DNA from: Bacteroidales bacterium
GTDB lineage: Bacteria; Bacteroidota; Bacteroidia; Bacteroidales; Marinilabiliaceae
Direction of reading: 5' to 3'
Assembly (NCBI GenBank): GCA_003249255.1
Contig: QKJP01000029.1
Coordinates: forward strand, 1-64,000
DNA length: 64,000 nucleotides
Shown here: positions 45,582 to 54,513 of the stretch, piece after piece
Layout: every line of letters starts with the position of its first letter
Numbering within the stretch: the stretch's first letter is position 1
The notes under the pieces: generated by a model
What the model was told of the DNA's origin: nothing
Seen by the model: the letters and a program-made list of their open reading frames with translations, nothing else
Databases searched by the model: none
Made by a program: the position numbers and the translations under genes

Positions 45582-46250
45582 TTATGCTTTATCCATTTCT
45601 TTCATAAAAGTGATGGCAAAACCGAATGCGCGTTTCATTTCGGGCTTGTTTAATTGCCGCATCATTTTAAATAATGAGTACTCCGGTATTTCTTGTGATT
45701 GAATGCTTTCGAAAACGGCGAGTGCATTATTAGCCGGTTTAAGTAATTCCGGTGAAGTCAGTTTTTTTGCAAGCTCAATCAGTATTCCAATATTTCCGGC
45801 TAATTGTTTAATATCCTCCACCGAAATCTGACTAACGGCAAGGTCTATGACCTTTGCTAACTCCGAAAGCTTATCGAAATACCCTTTTTCATCGAATTGA
45901 TTGAGTGTTTTGGTTAAGTCCAGAATGGCATCGTGAACAATTGGCTCGGCATCCTTGGCAAAGTCGTTAACACTCTCAAACAAGGCGATGGCTTTATTGA
46001 AGTTTTTAATGTTTCGAAGAAATCCCGTTCCTAACTCAATCAAATCTTCGGGTTGCAACTCAATCTTTTGATTATCGAGTTCTTCCACGGCCGAATCATA
46101 AATATCTTTCCCTACTATTGCCAAATCATCCGCTAAATCATTTAGCTCTTCAGTTTTCATTTTTTGATGACTGACAATTTCGAGAATCATATCCATTTTA
46201 CGGTCGAGCTCATCCATTCTATTGTTTAATTTTAATGTATCCATGACCAT
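45582..46250 (-). CDS. DUF1641 protein
   Basis: 222 residues, helical, with a leucine/isoleucine-rich N-terminal half (MDTLKLNNRMDELDRKMDMILEIVSHQ) and a C-terminal MMRQLNKPEMKRAFGFAITFMKEM that is the DUF1641 signature. Members recur beside sulfide:quinone and formate oxidoreductases; the role is unknown, probably as a partner of the SQR-like enzyme. It is 6 bp from the SQR gene and clearly in the same operon. Confidence 0.87.
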   Translation of the reverse strand: MVMDTLKLNNRMDELDRKMDMILEIVSHQKMKTEELNDLADDLAIVGKDIYDSAVEELDNQKIELQPEDLIELGTGFLRNIKNFNKAIALFESVNDFAKDAEPIVHDAILDLTKTLNQFDEKGYFDKLSELAKVIDLAVSQISVEDIKQLAGNIGILIELAKKLTSPELLKPANNALAVFESIQSQEIPEYSLFKMMRQLNKPEMKRAFGFAITFMKEMDKA

Positions 46251-46256
46251 AAAATT

Positions 46257-47495
46257 TTAGAAACTAACTTTTTTCTTTCCGGCCATCGTCATGTCGGCTT
46301 CAACTGGTAACTCTTTGCCTTTTAGTAAGATGTGCCAATAAATCCAGCGGAACATGATTTTTCCGTAATGGTTTATCTTGGTGTTTTTCAATAAGCCGAA
46401 TGGGCCTAAACCCGGTAGTGGAAAGGTTCCCGGAAGCGGTTCGGTATCGTAATTAAAATCTATCAATGCCCCTTTACCAAAACCGGTTTCGATGTAACAA
46501 TTGGCATGTCCGTCAAATTTGGCTGATAAAGGTCGGCCTTCGATGGCATCCATAATGTTATCAAACAATATTTCGGAAGCGAAGTGAGCTACCGACCCTG
46601 CTTTCGAGGTAGGAATGTTGGAAGCATCTCCCAGTACAAAAATATTCTCGTATTTTTCACTTTGAAGTGTGTGCTTGTTAGTTGGTACAAAGTTTAAATC
46701 GTCGCCCATTTCGCTTCGGGCAATCATTGGGTCGCCCATGTTTACCGGAACTATGGTAAGCAGGTCGAAGGGGACTTCCTTATTGTCGTAAGAAACTAGT
46801 TTCTTTTCATCGTTGTTAATGCTCTCGATGTAAAATTCACTTTCTACATTGATGTTCTTATCTTTCAGTAACTCGCTTAACATCTTAGTGGCTACGGGCT
46901 TTGTAAATGCACCGGGAAGAGGAGTTACCAAGGTAATATCCACTTTATCGCGAATTCCTTTTTTGGTAAAATAATCATCGGCCAAAAAAACAAATTCAAG
47001 GGGAGCTACCGGACATTTGTAAGGCAATTCGGTAATGGCCATCACTAACTTACCACCTTCCCATTGCTTAAATTTACGCTGTAAAGCACAGGCTCCTTCG
47101 ACGGTATAAAAATCAAAAATATCTTTGTACCAAAGCTTCTCTTTTAAGCCGGGGGTTTCTTCCGGAACTGTTTTGGTACCGGTTGCAATGATTAAATAGT
47201 TATAATGTAAAACGCGGCCGTCTTCTAAAAGTACTTTGTTTTCGTCGGGCTCAATTTTATTCACATCACTAAAAATGACTTTTACGCCGGGAGGGAAGAA
47301 ATTGGCTTTGGGCTTTTCGACGTCTTTCCGGTTATAAATGCCGAAAGGGATAAATAAAAATCCCGGTTGATAATAATGGGTTTTGTACTTATCAACTATC
47401 GTAATTTCCCATTCTTCGTTATCTAAGGCTTTTACAAGCTTGTTAGCCATCATGGTACCGGCTGTACCTCCGCCTAATATGAGTAGTTTTTGCAT
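46257..47495 (-). CDS. Sulfide:quinone oxidoreductase-like flavoprotein
   Basis: 412 residues. N-terminal FAD site LLILGGGTAGTMMANKL, second NAD/FAD strand LLEDGRVLHYNYLIIATGT, and GDASNIPTSKAGSVAHFAS. The Cys residues expected for persulfide chemistry are present in YKCPVAPLE and HANCYIETG. The C-terminal MFRWIYWHILLKG stretch could bind the membrane. It should oxidise sulfide to sulfane sulfur and pass electrons to quinone, with the sulfur going to the DsrC/DsrE-like proteins downstream. First gene of the operon; the divergent promoter carries FNR-like sites. Confidence 0.9.
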   Translation of the reverse strand: MQKLLILGGGTAGTMMANKLVKALDNEEWEITIVDKYKTHYYQPGFLFIPFGIYNRKDVEKPKANFFPPGVKVIFSDVNKIEPDENKVLLEDGRVLHYNYLIIATGTKTVPEETPGLKEKLWYKDIFDFYTVEGACALQRKFKQWEGGKLVMAITELPYKCPVAPLEFVFLADDYFTKKGIRDKVDITLVTPLPGAFTKPVATKMLSELLKDKNINVESEFYIESINNDEKKLVSYDNKEVPFDLLTIVPVNMGDPMIARSEMGDDLNFVPTNKHTLQSEKYENIFVLGDASNIPTSKAGSVAHFASEILFDNIMDAIEGRPLSAKFDGHANCYIETGFGKGALIDFNYDTEPLPGTFPLPGLGPFGLLKNTKINHYGKIMFRWIYWHILLKGKELPVEADMTMAGKKKVSF

Positions 47496-47566
47496 GGCTG
47501 TATGTTTTAGTTATTTCTTTTATTAATTTTACGAATAAGCCTCTGCAAGTGTGACATTTGAAGCAA

Positions 47567-47595
47567 TGACAATTATCATTTACTGATATTTATCA
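47567..47595. promoter_or_regulatory. Two FNR/Crp-like palindromes
   Basis: TGAC-AATT-ATCA (47567-47578) and TGAT-ATTT-ATCA (47584-47595) lie between the divergent SQR operon and the Crp/Fnr gene. The second matches the FNR half-sites TGAT-N4-ATCA exactly; the first is one base off. Their starts are 17 bp apart. Binding by the adjacent regulator is a direct, testable inference. Confidence 0.65.
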
Positions 47596-47754
47596 TATTT
47601 TGTCACTTAATAACATTTGAATGAAACTTGTACGAAATCTGCTTTAATATGTGGGATTAGCTTGCTGATGTGAGAAATGAGATGTGAGTAGTGAGGAATG
47701 AGCTGATGTTTTTGCCGGCTAAAAGGTTTCGATGAATAAAATAGACGAGGAACT

Positions 47755-48438
47755 ATGGAGAAATGTAATTGTAGCAACTGCGAATTAAAAGCTATGTTTT
47801 TCGAAAATATTTCGAAAGATGATATTAACTCGATATGTTCCCGTAAGATTGAAAAGTCGTTTGACAAAGGAGACTACATCTTATCCCAGGGCGATGAAAT
47901 TATGGATTTTTTATACTTAAAAAGTGGCCTCGTAAAACTATTTATTCACAACGAAAACGATAAAGAGCAAATCATAGCCTTTGCCAAACCCTTTGATTTT
48001 TTAAGTATTTTAAGTGTGTTTTCGGGCAAATACTATTCGTACTCAATTAAGGCGATTGAAAAGTCGGTAACCTGTAATATTAAGATGGAAGAAATTAGAA
48101 AATTAGCTGCCGAAAATGGTGCATTCTCTTTTGATTTATTACAGCGCATGAGTCTTATTTCTGATAAAATTATTCTCGAATCGCTCGAAATACGTAAGCG
48201 AAATCTCAAAGGACGCGTGGCCTATATTCTGCTGTTTTTTAAAAATCACATTTACCAAGCTGCCGAATTTGAGTTACCCATTTCGAGAAAGGAAATTGCC
48301 GAATACATTGGCATGACAACCGAAAATGTAATACGAGCTTTAACCGAATTCAGAAAAGACAATATTATTAAAATCTACGGTAAAGTAATTGAAATAACTG
48401 ATATTAAGAGGCTGGAGAGCATATCAAAGCATGGTTGA
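47755..48438 (+). CDS. Crp/Fnr-family regulator, FNR-like
   Basis: 227 residues. A Cys cluster (Cys4, Cys6, Cys9, plus Cys28) precedes the cyclic-nucleotide-like sensory barrel (~30-130, EKSFDKGDYILSQGDE; LKSGLVKLFIH). A long helix and a winged HTH with the FNR-type recognition helix (ISRKEIAEYIGMTTENVIRALTEF) follow. The Cys pattern suggests a Fe-S or redox sensor. It is divergent from the sulfide operon with FNR-like boxes between, so it probably controls it in response to O2, NO or sulfide. The TAAAAGG/GAGGAAC leader is a plausible RBS. Confidence 0.9.
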   Translation: MEKCNCSNCELKAMFFENISKDDINSICSRKIEKSFDKGDYILSQGDEIMDFLYLKSGLVKLFIHNENDKEQIIAFAKPFDFLSILSVFSGKYYSYSIKAIEKSVTCNIKMEEIRKLAAENGAFSFDLLQRMSLISDKIILESLEIRKRNLKGRVAYILLFFKNHIYQAAEFELPISRKEIAEYIGMTTENVIRALTEFRKDNIIKIYGKVIEITDIKRLESISKHG

Positions 48439-48610
48439 TTTCAGATAATTTATTTTAAGTTAAACCTGGCTTATGGATTACTTTTTTTTCTTTTAGATTC
48501 ATGTGTTTAAAATTTTCACGCCAAGACGCTAAGACGCCAAGATGCAGAAGGTAGTTTATTTCCCCCGTAGCTATCCGAACTTCAATGAGTAAGGTTTTTA
48601 CATGGTCGTT
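48439..48610. repeat. Short gap with CGCCAAGACGCTAAG repeats
   Basis: CGCCAAGACGCTAAGACGCC (48522-48541) is a direct-repeat stretch; the same kind of string is known from intergenic DNA of many Bacteroidota. No gene is visible. Confidence 0.5.
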
Positions 48611-49429
48611 TTAGTTTAATAATAACGAATGTTTAAACATCCAAGGCAACAATGCCTCATCCTTATAACATGCGCCTGCACTATGCCCCATGCCGGTATA
48701 CTCGCTATACTTAAACATTTCGCGCTCCTGTCTGCTTAAAGTAATTGTGGTTCGGTCGTAACCGGTAATATTGTCCGAAACACTCGTTTCGATAGCGGTT
48801 TTATTGCAATCGTAATTGCGCATATTATCCATGGCATCGCGTGCTACCTGAACTCTAACAGGCTCATCGTTTAATCCTATATGGTACCAAACTGCTGTTT
48901 TCGTTGCGATATCGTTTCCTAAATCGGACTGACTTTGGCCGGCTACACGAATAATGGCTGCAAAGTACATTCCTTCTTGATGTAATCCTTGGGCTAAGGG
49001 ATAAGAACTTGAGCCTCCCCACGAAAAGCCGGTTAAATAGATGCGGTTGGGATCTATGCGGTAACCCTCGCTTACGGCACTTTGTATCCATTGCCCCAGG
49101 GCTTGACCATCGCCGGAAGAAGTTTTCTGATAATCAATTACGAATGCAGGGTAGTCTTGCTCTACGTTTTTATAGTAGTTTGCTCCTTCGCCCCATTTAC
49201 CAACTACAACAATTGGGTAATTTCGGGTTGAATTAGCACTTTTGTTGTATCCCCAAGGTCCAGTGAAATTCAGGTTTTCGTGGGTGAAGTTTTCAGGAGC
49301 ATCGCTTTCTGCAAATGTTTCAGTAGGATTTAAGTCAATGGTATTTTCAGGATTGGTGCTATCCTTTTTGCATGAAATTGTTAGGATAGATAATATGCCG
49401 ATAAGTGTAAATGTGATGTTTGTTTTCAT
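48611..49429 (-). CDS. Lipoprotein alpha/beta-hydrolase (esterase-like)
   Basis: 272 residues with an SPII signal (lipobox LTISC, Cys20). The alpha/beta-hydrolase fold shows the nucleophile motif GFSWGGSSSY (Ser in G-x-S-x-G) after a DPNRIYLT strand, and a late His in YTGMGHSAGACY. Relatives are esterases or depolymerases (PHB depolymerase/feruloyl-esterase-like). The substrate is unknown. It is exported and lipid-anchored. There is no adjacent polysaccharide locus; the next open DNA holds gene debris. Confidence 0.82.
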   Translation of the reverse strand: MKTNITFTLIGILSILTISCKKDSTNPENTIDLNPTETFAESDAPENFTHENLNFTGPWGYNKSANSTRNYPIVVVGKWGEGANYYKNVEQDYPAFVIDYQKTSSGDGQALGQWIQSAVSEGYRIDPNRIYLTGFSWGGSSSYPLAQGLHQEGMYFAAIIRVAGQSQSDLGNDIATKTAVWYHIGLNDEPVRVQVARDAMDNMRNYDCNKTAIETSVSDNITGYDRTTITLSRQEREMFKYSEYTGMGHSAGACYKDEALLPWMFKHSLLLN

Positions 49430-49511
49430 TTCTCGGGTTTTGGTTGTTATTGTTAATGTTAAAGGCGACCGATTTATTTTATCGTTCAGAGTCTATTTCG
49501 TTTTGTTAGTA

Positions 49512-49597
49512 CGCCCTTTCAGGACTATTCCTCATTCCTATAGCAAAATAGGGCGATGCCCTATGCTGAATTACGGATGGCTTTCAGCCTTTACTTT
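49512..49597. repeat. Triple-hairpin dispersed element, copy C
   Basis: Hairpins CGCCCTTTCAGGAC (49512-49525), ATAGGGCGATGCCCTAT (49548-49564) and GGCTTTCAGCC (49579-49589), in the same order and with similar spacing as at 30951-31034. Confidence 0.75.
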
Positions 49598-49612
49598 TTC
49601 TCGCAAATGTAT

Positions 49613-49822
49613 TTATGCACTAAGTTTTCTACCATTTTCATAGGAAATCGTCCGTATTTTAATTGCATCGTGGAAATCACGAATATAATAATTATCGACC
49701 AATTCCTTCTCAACCTTCGTTCTAAACTCCAATAACTTAATCATTCCTATTTTATGGTCTGAGATTTTAGAACTCTTCTCCTTGCGGTAATTGATAACTC
49801 CTTCTTTGCCTGGGAAAATAGA
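49613..49822 (-). pseudogene. C-terminal gene remnant, unknown family
   Basis: 69 minus-strand codons with coding-like composition (FPGKEGVINYRKEKSSK... KVEKELVDNYYIRDFHDAIKI...). A stop precedes the stretch and no start-proximal half is present. It is more structured than the surrounding intergenic DNA. I do not recognise the family. It may be the tail of a gene disrupted by the adjacent repeat. Confidence 0.3.
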
Positions 49823-49889
49823 TTAGTTAAAGGAAGAATTTTGTTTTCTTTGTTTTCAATATTTAGAATTCGTTTACAAAGAAAATTTT

Positions 49890-51374
49890 ATGAAGCTTAA
49901 CCTTTTGATACCATCACCTGTGGTATCTGCCTTTCTACTTGTATTTGTAACTGTTGCCAGTTGTCAAACCTCCTCCAGAAAAGCCACACAGCCAATTGAA
50001 GAGGTGAAATTACCTCAAGCGGATACCGTTTTAGAAATAGACCCGGTACAGCTTGCTGAAGTTCAGAAAAAGAACATTTCAAATAGTTCAAGCATTCAGC
50101 AGATTGAGTTTAAAGAAGTGCCAAACGTGTATCACGAAGATTCATCTTATCACATTTCAAGATATTTAACGGAAATTACCCCGGATGTTTTTCTGGAAGT
50201 TAAAAATAGGCAATTGAATCTACTTGATACGAGTGAACTAATTCTGCCCATTGATCATGTTATCAGTATTCCTACTCAAACAGGCAAGAAGCAATATGAG
50301 ATTCATACGTTTGAAGAATATGGGTACGAAGGCGTAGAGTATAAGTATGTTGGTTATTGTCCGAATGTAAAAGCACATATTCTAAGCGTTTCTTTTGCTG
50401 AAGGTTTTGGATACCGTATGGTATTTGAAGATACAGGAAAGGAGATTGTGTTAATGGAATTTCCTTATTTATCTAATGATAATCAGTTAATTGTTACGTG
50501 TCGCATTGATGGTGAAAACATTGTAATGGGTAGTTTGGAGCTAAAAAGTACTAACCCGGAAGAGCCAGATGAATTATGGGCTGCCTGGTCTGATTACACG
50601 TTTTTACCCATTGAGGCTGTTTGGGAAACGGATAGTACTTTTTTAGTTAAAGCTGAAGAGTATGAGTCTGAAGCTGCTTATTATGAGCGTGAAAAACCGG
50701 TATATAAATATGGGCGATTGTCAATCAAATTACCTTCCGCTTATGAAGTAAAGCATCAAGTAAATACTGATAATACTAAACATGCAAAGGATAGAACTTT
50801 TAACCATGTACAAGCACTCACTCTCCCTACATGTGAAGGTGTACTGGATGCACATATTAATTTTGATAAAACGTTTTGTTATCAAAATATAAAGATTGCA
50901 GTTGGTTATTATAAACCTATAGAGGGGCAAATGTCAGCCTTTGATTCTGAGTTAGATTATGGTTGGAGGTTGTTTCTTTACGATGCTCAAAATCAATTAA
51001 TCACTAAATCGAAAGGAGCAATGGGTACTTATAGTTTTAAACCATTGTTCTATACCTTAGCCGAATCTGAAGATTTATTGTGCGTGGTGCAAATGGCTTC
51101 TGAATATGATGATGGCTTAGTCTTGTATTTGTTAAATAGCAATGACTTACGTTATATAGGTGACATTGATGAGGTGGGCACCACAGATGAAAATTTATAC
51201 TTGTCTGAAGTTTTAGAAATAAATCAACAATCAGAAAGCTTGGTGTTTACTTTTAATACGGAAAAACTACTGTATTGGGAAGAGGGAAAAGGTGATGACA
51301 TGGATGAAGTTAATAGTTGTGATGTTAGTTATGTGTATGAAAATGGCAAGTTTAGATTCGTAAGTGCTTTTTAA
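49890..51374 (+). CDS. Exported lipoprotein, unknown
   Basis: 494 residues. The N-terminus is hydrophobic with a candidate lipobox VASC (Cys26, FLLVFVTVASC). The rest is acidic and beta-rich; the C-terminal half has alternating aromatic strands (YTFLPIEAVWETDSTFLVKAEEYE). No domain is recognised. It is the first gene of the AT-rich accessory stretch and ends before a terminator shared with neighbouring cassettes. Immunity or toxin-associated lipoproteins of unknown fold look similar, but that is inference only. Confidence 0.6.
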   Translation: MKLNLLIPSPVVSAFLLVFVTVASCQTSSRKATQPIEEVKLPQADTVLEIDPVQLAEVQKKNISNSSSIQQIEFKEVPNVYHEDSSYHISRYLTEITPDVFLEVKNRQLNLLDTSELILPIDHVISIPTQTGKKQYEIHTFEEYGYEGVEYKYVGYCPNVKAHILSVSFAEGFGYRMVFEDTGKEIVLMEFPYLSNDNQLIVTCRIDGENIVMGSLELKSTNPEEPDELWAAWSDYTFLPIEAVWETDSTFLVKAEEYESEAAYYEREKPVYKYGRLSIKLPSAYEVKHQVNTDNTKHAKDRTFNHVQALTLPTCEGVLDAHINFDKTFCYQNIKIAVGYYKPIEGQMSAFDSELDYGWRLFLYDAQNQLITKSKGAMGTYSFKPLFYTLAESEDLLCVVQMASEYDDGLVLYLLNSNDLRYIGDIDEVGTTDENLYLSEVLEINQQSESLVFTFNTEKLLYWEEGKGDDMDEVNSCDVSYVYENGKFRFVSAF

Positions 51375-51412
51375 AATACAAGTTGGTATTACTAGAAGAA
51401 ATAAAGTTTCAG

Positions 51413-51442
51413 ACCTTACTGATTAAATTTATTAGGCTTTTG
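51413..51442 (+). terminator. Terminator, cassette type
   Basis: ACCTTACTGAT... TTTATTAGGCTTTTG: a partial stem followed by T-rich DNA, 40 bp after the upstream stop. It resembles the terminators at 54563-54594 and 55575-55610 (CTTACAGATT core). Confidence 0.5.
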
Positions 51443-51493
51443 TTTTAACAGTAAATAGAGAGACTGTTTTTTAAGCAATGCTTCGTTAAACTT

Positions 51494-52708
51494 TTAAGCA
51501 GCAATAGTGCCATAATATAATAGCTCCCTTGCCTTCTTCTGATATTTAGGTAAGTGTGGGTTTGTGCCGAACTTATCAAAAAAACAAATTCAACTGTAAG
51601 GCATTGTGGTTTATTGTTTTAACATCCGTCATTGAAAATGACTTTCTTTCTTGTTTTGGAATACTCAACCAATGTGTGCTTTTGCAATATTAATGGCAGT
51701 CAGAGAAGCGTTAAAGTGAAAGTCCAATTTTTTTTCACTTCTGGCTTGACAATCATTTAGACCTGTATGTTGCTTTCCATCGCGATATAGAAATTCAATC
51801 TGAAAACGACTTTGATAAAACTTCAGAATATCCGAAGCATTCAGGTTAATATCTGTTGAGAAATACAACTTGCAAGTCTGATTCCCCTTTTTATTGCAGT
51901 AAAGGACATGCACAACCTTTATGCAACGCTTTAAAGATATGGAATACACAATAGCACTATTAATGATGGTCTGATCATCCTTTGATACTAATTCAAAGTG
52001 TTTGCTGTCGATATTGTTATTATCAACTTTACCGTCATATTTTTTGGGTCTTCCTCTTTTACCTGTCGGCTCACCTTGATGCAAGTATCGTAGATTTGCA
52101 TCATCTCTCAATCGGTTTATCAAATGCATTTCGGCATTAATTACTCGGTCAACAAATGTGCATTTTGCAAACCATGCATCAGCAACTAAATATGAAGATA
52201 CCTCAAGTAATTGTGTTTTTCGTTCAGTTATAATATCTGCATACCAATCAGAAAGAGATTGTTCTTTATTGACCATTGTCTGTATAGCCTCTAAATGAAA
52301 GGCTGTATGATTATCTATATCAATTGCGGCAAGTCCTCCAATTTCTAGTCCCCATTTTGCGCGACTTGCACATCCTGACCAGAAATAACCGATTCCTGGT
52401 GTATGTTTGCCGGATTTGCTGATGTATGAAGGGTCGAAAGCAATTACATATTTACCACTACCATGAGCCAAGATAAATTCTTTATTGAAAGTTAAAAAGT
52501 CAAATGGTTTTTCAAATTGTTGTCGACATCTTTGTTCCTTGTACAAGCCAAAGCGCCCTAATTGTAAAAAGTTAATACGGCCTTTGATGCATAAAAATAG
52601 GATAAGAGTCTCTGTTACAAACTCTTTTCTCCATTTGTTGATATTTGGCATTTTCCCTAACGCGCTATGTATGTGTGTTTTATAAATAATATTTCCCTTG
52701 ATAGTCAC
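51494..52708 (-). pseudogene. Frameshifted IS4-type transposase
   Basis: The N-terminal 347 codons (51665-52708) encode a DDE transposase of the IS4-like group (KGRINFLQLGRFGLYKEQR, FAFDPSYISKSG, DAWFAKCTFVDRVI, FQIEFLYRDGKQHTGLNDCQ). The frame ends at TGA 51665, but the family continuation is visible in another frame (HWLSIPKQERKSFSMTDVKT), and again shifts at a run of seven T to give FDKFGTNPHLPKYQKKAREL before a TAA at 51494. So at least two single-base changes separate it from function. I could not find terminal inverted repeats. Confidence 0.88.
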
Positions 52709-52841
52709 CCTTAATGAAGTTGTCGAAATTCTCCATTAAGATACTGATTTTCAGGGGTTTAATCAAGTTTTCGAGCGATTTATTTGGTTGATTTTCAGCT
52801 ATTTAAACCTGAATATAACGGACTGTTGTTGAGTTAACTGA

Positions 52842-52903
52842 TAAATATTTGTAGTTTAGTTTATTGTTAAACCACGCGAAGCATTCGCGCGGTAGCCGGG
52901 AAA
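52842..52903 (+). repeat. ~60-bp junction repeat, copy 1
   Basis: ATAAATATTTGTAG...GTTAAACCACGCGAAGC followed by ATTCGCGCGGTAGCCGGGAAA. It matches copies at 54631-54693 and 55959-56019 in order: an AT-rich lead, GTTGTTAAACCATGCGAA-like, TTCGCGCGGTAGCGGGGAAA. The CGCGAA/TTCGCG pair can form a small stem. Each copy precedes a coding cassette, and in copies 1 and 2 a frame reads through it (LLNHAK...RGS). Confidence 0.8.
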
Positions 52904-53385
52904 CAACAATTTCTGATATAGTTGAATATCGTTTAGAGATTAGTTTTCGTCAATTTCTTGATGATGCAGAACAATTAAAGTTTGAAGTATATTATTATAA
53001 AAATGGTGTAGCATCATGTAATGGTGAGAAGATTGATGTTAATGTCATTAGTAAGGTTTTAAGGGTAGGGAATCAGCAAAAGAAAATTATTCCTACGCTA
53101 CAATTGGATTTTGGGATTGATCCATCTGTGATGGAAAATAACATTGCAAGTCAATTACTGTTTGTTTGTTGGTTGGATATTAGAGATAGTGATAGCTATC
53201 CATTTTCTATAAACAAGAATAGACGATATATAGGTGGAAAGTTTACTACTACAGAGAATGTAACCGTTGGGAAAAAAGGTTTGTTAAGTAAAGAAATTTA
53301 TAAGAAAAGTGATTTTGTTCAATCGATAAAAATAGCAACAAAAGATGACTTGAAAAGTAATAAGGCTTGGCATAAAGCAAATTAA
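52864..53385 (+). CDS. Cassette tail protein, unknown
   Basis: 173 residues from a TTG inside the junction repeat; no ATG gives the same frame. The first ~15 residues are repeat-encoded (LNHAKHSRGSRETT) and the remainder is unique (DIVEYRLEISFRQFLDDAEQ... KFTTTENVTVGKKGLL). No known domain is seen. The reading-through start and lack of a natural start make it look like the C-terminal segment of a larger, modular protein (a polymorphic-toxin-like tail) rather than a complete gene. It is 10 bp before the next gene, which may be its partner. Confidence 0.45.
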   Translation: MLNHAKHSRGSRETTISDIVEYRLEISFRQFLDDAEQLKFEVYYYKNGVASCNGEKIDVNVISKVLRVGNQQKKIIPTLQLDFGIDPSVMENNIASQLLFVCWLDIRDSDSYPFSINKNRRYIGGKFTTTENVTVGKKGLLSKEIYKKSDFVQSIKIATKDDLKSNKAWHKAN

Positions 53386-53395
53386 AAGAATTGGT

Positions 53396-54430
53396 ATGAG
53401 CCAAATACAAAAGATTAAGGTAAAGGATAGATTTAGAAAAAAACGTCTTAAGCTAGAAGTTAGCAAAATAGACAAATTGTCATTTGTAAATTTAGGTGAA
53501 AAATATAGTAGAGTAAAGGTTGATGAAGAGGGGGGGAGGTTAATATTAAATCAGAATTATTACGCTTGGGTATATGTAGGGATGACCTTTTTTGTGTTCT
53601 TATTATTGATTCTGTTAGGGCGTAATGATGAAGGTTTTTTAAAATGTCTTATTCCTACAGGTGTTGGTGCTTTAGTTATTTCATTATTTTGGTTATTTAC
53701 TAAGCCAAGCCAAATTATAATATTTGATAGAATTAATGGAACAATTACTTATCCTGGCTTTTGGTGGTCTAGTCCTATTTATACAAAATTTGATGATGTG
53801 GTTGCTATTATTTCAAATACAGGAAAAGGACAGTCTTTAAAGTTGTGTCATCCAAATTTATTCACAAATTGTATCGTTGGTTCAAATGGAGCCAGTTTGA
53901 GGGCCCAATGGTCATATTATGTATGGTATATGGATAAGAATAGACCATTACCTCCAGGAAGTGCATTTGATTCTTATAGAGATAAGGATTTTGAGAGAAG
54001 AAAATCTTTAGGATTTCCAGATCCATTGTATTTAAGTGTAATAGAGACTCCAGAAGCAAATAGCTATCAGCAACATGAGCGAGATCAGTATTGGAAAGAA
54101 TCACCATTTAGTAATGAAAGTGAAAGAGGAGTTGTTATTCAAAAAAATCATCACTCACACAAGCAATATAGTGATGAGGTTAAGGCAAAAGTAAAAAAGA
54201 TGAATTCTAATGTTGAGCTTTTTGATATAAAAGTACATGTGGATTGGACAAGAACTAGATGTATTGATGAGGGTGTTAATCAACCAATGATTAATACTTA
54301 TTTTATTTATAAAATGAAAAATGGTGTGGATGTATTGGTGAAATCAGATATTAATGGGAATTCTTATAGACCACCATTGGGTACATATAATAGTGTGAAA
54401 ATAATTAATAAAGATAATTATACAAATTAA
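53396..54430 (+). CDS. Membrane protein, paralog A of cassette region
   Basis: 344 residues with two membrane helices (~57-75, VYVGMTFFVFLLLILLG; ~83-100) followed by a domain with IIIFDRINGTITYPGFWW and the conserved YMDKNRPLPPG...FDSY-RDKDFERRK block (~178-205). The same block (YMDRNRPLP) occurs in the protein at 56330, so the two are paralogs. Function unknown; paired with a tail protein upstream, it could be an immunity-type membrane protein (inference). AT-rich. Confidence 0.6.
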   Translation: MSQIQKIKVKDRFRKKRLKLEVSKIDKLSFVNLGEKYSRVKVDEEGGRLILNQNYYAWVYVGMTFFVFLLLILLGRNDEGFLKCLIPTGVGALVISLFWLFTKPSQIIIFDRINGTITYPGFWWSSPIYTKFDDVVAIISNTGKGQSLKLCHPNLFTNCIVGSNGASLRAQWSYYVWYMDKNRPLPPGSAFDSYRDKDFERRKSLGFPDPLYLSVIETPEANSYQQHERDQYWKESPFSNESERGVVIQKNHHSHKQYSDEVKAKVKKMNSNVELFDIKVHVDWTRTRCIDEGVNQPMINTYFIYKMKNGVDVLVKSDINGNSYRPPLGTYNSVKIINKDNYTN

Positions 54431-54513
54431 GTTTTAATGCGAATCAAGGGTTGAAAAAATATAAAAAAAGAGTGCTAATTAGTTGATAATCAATCACTAT
54501 AATTTGTTTAAAT

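Larger units (their letters stand above)
49430..49889. other. Intergenic region with repeat and gene remnant
   Basis: The region holds a triple-hairpin element (49512-49597), a short minus-strand coding remnant (49613-49822) and the promoter region of the next gene (AT-rich, 49830-49889). No intact gene is seen. Confidence 0.55.

Noticed and set aside
47607-47867. Minus-strand frame overlapping the Crp/Fnr start
   Set aside because: It overlaps a regulator whose sensory barrel and HTH are clear; the sequence has no motif.
51375-52860. Intact IS element with inverted ends around the transposase
   Set aside because: No matching terminal inverted repeats or target duplication were found at 51400-51500 and 52700-52850, and the gene is frameshifted.
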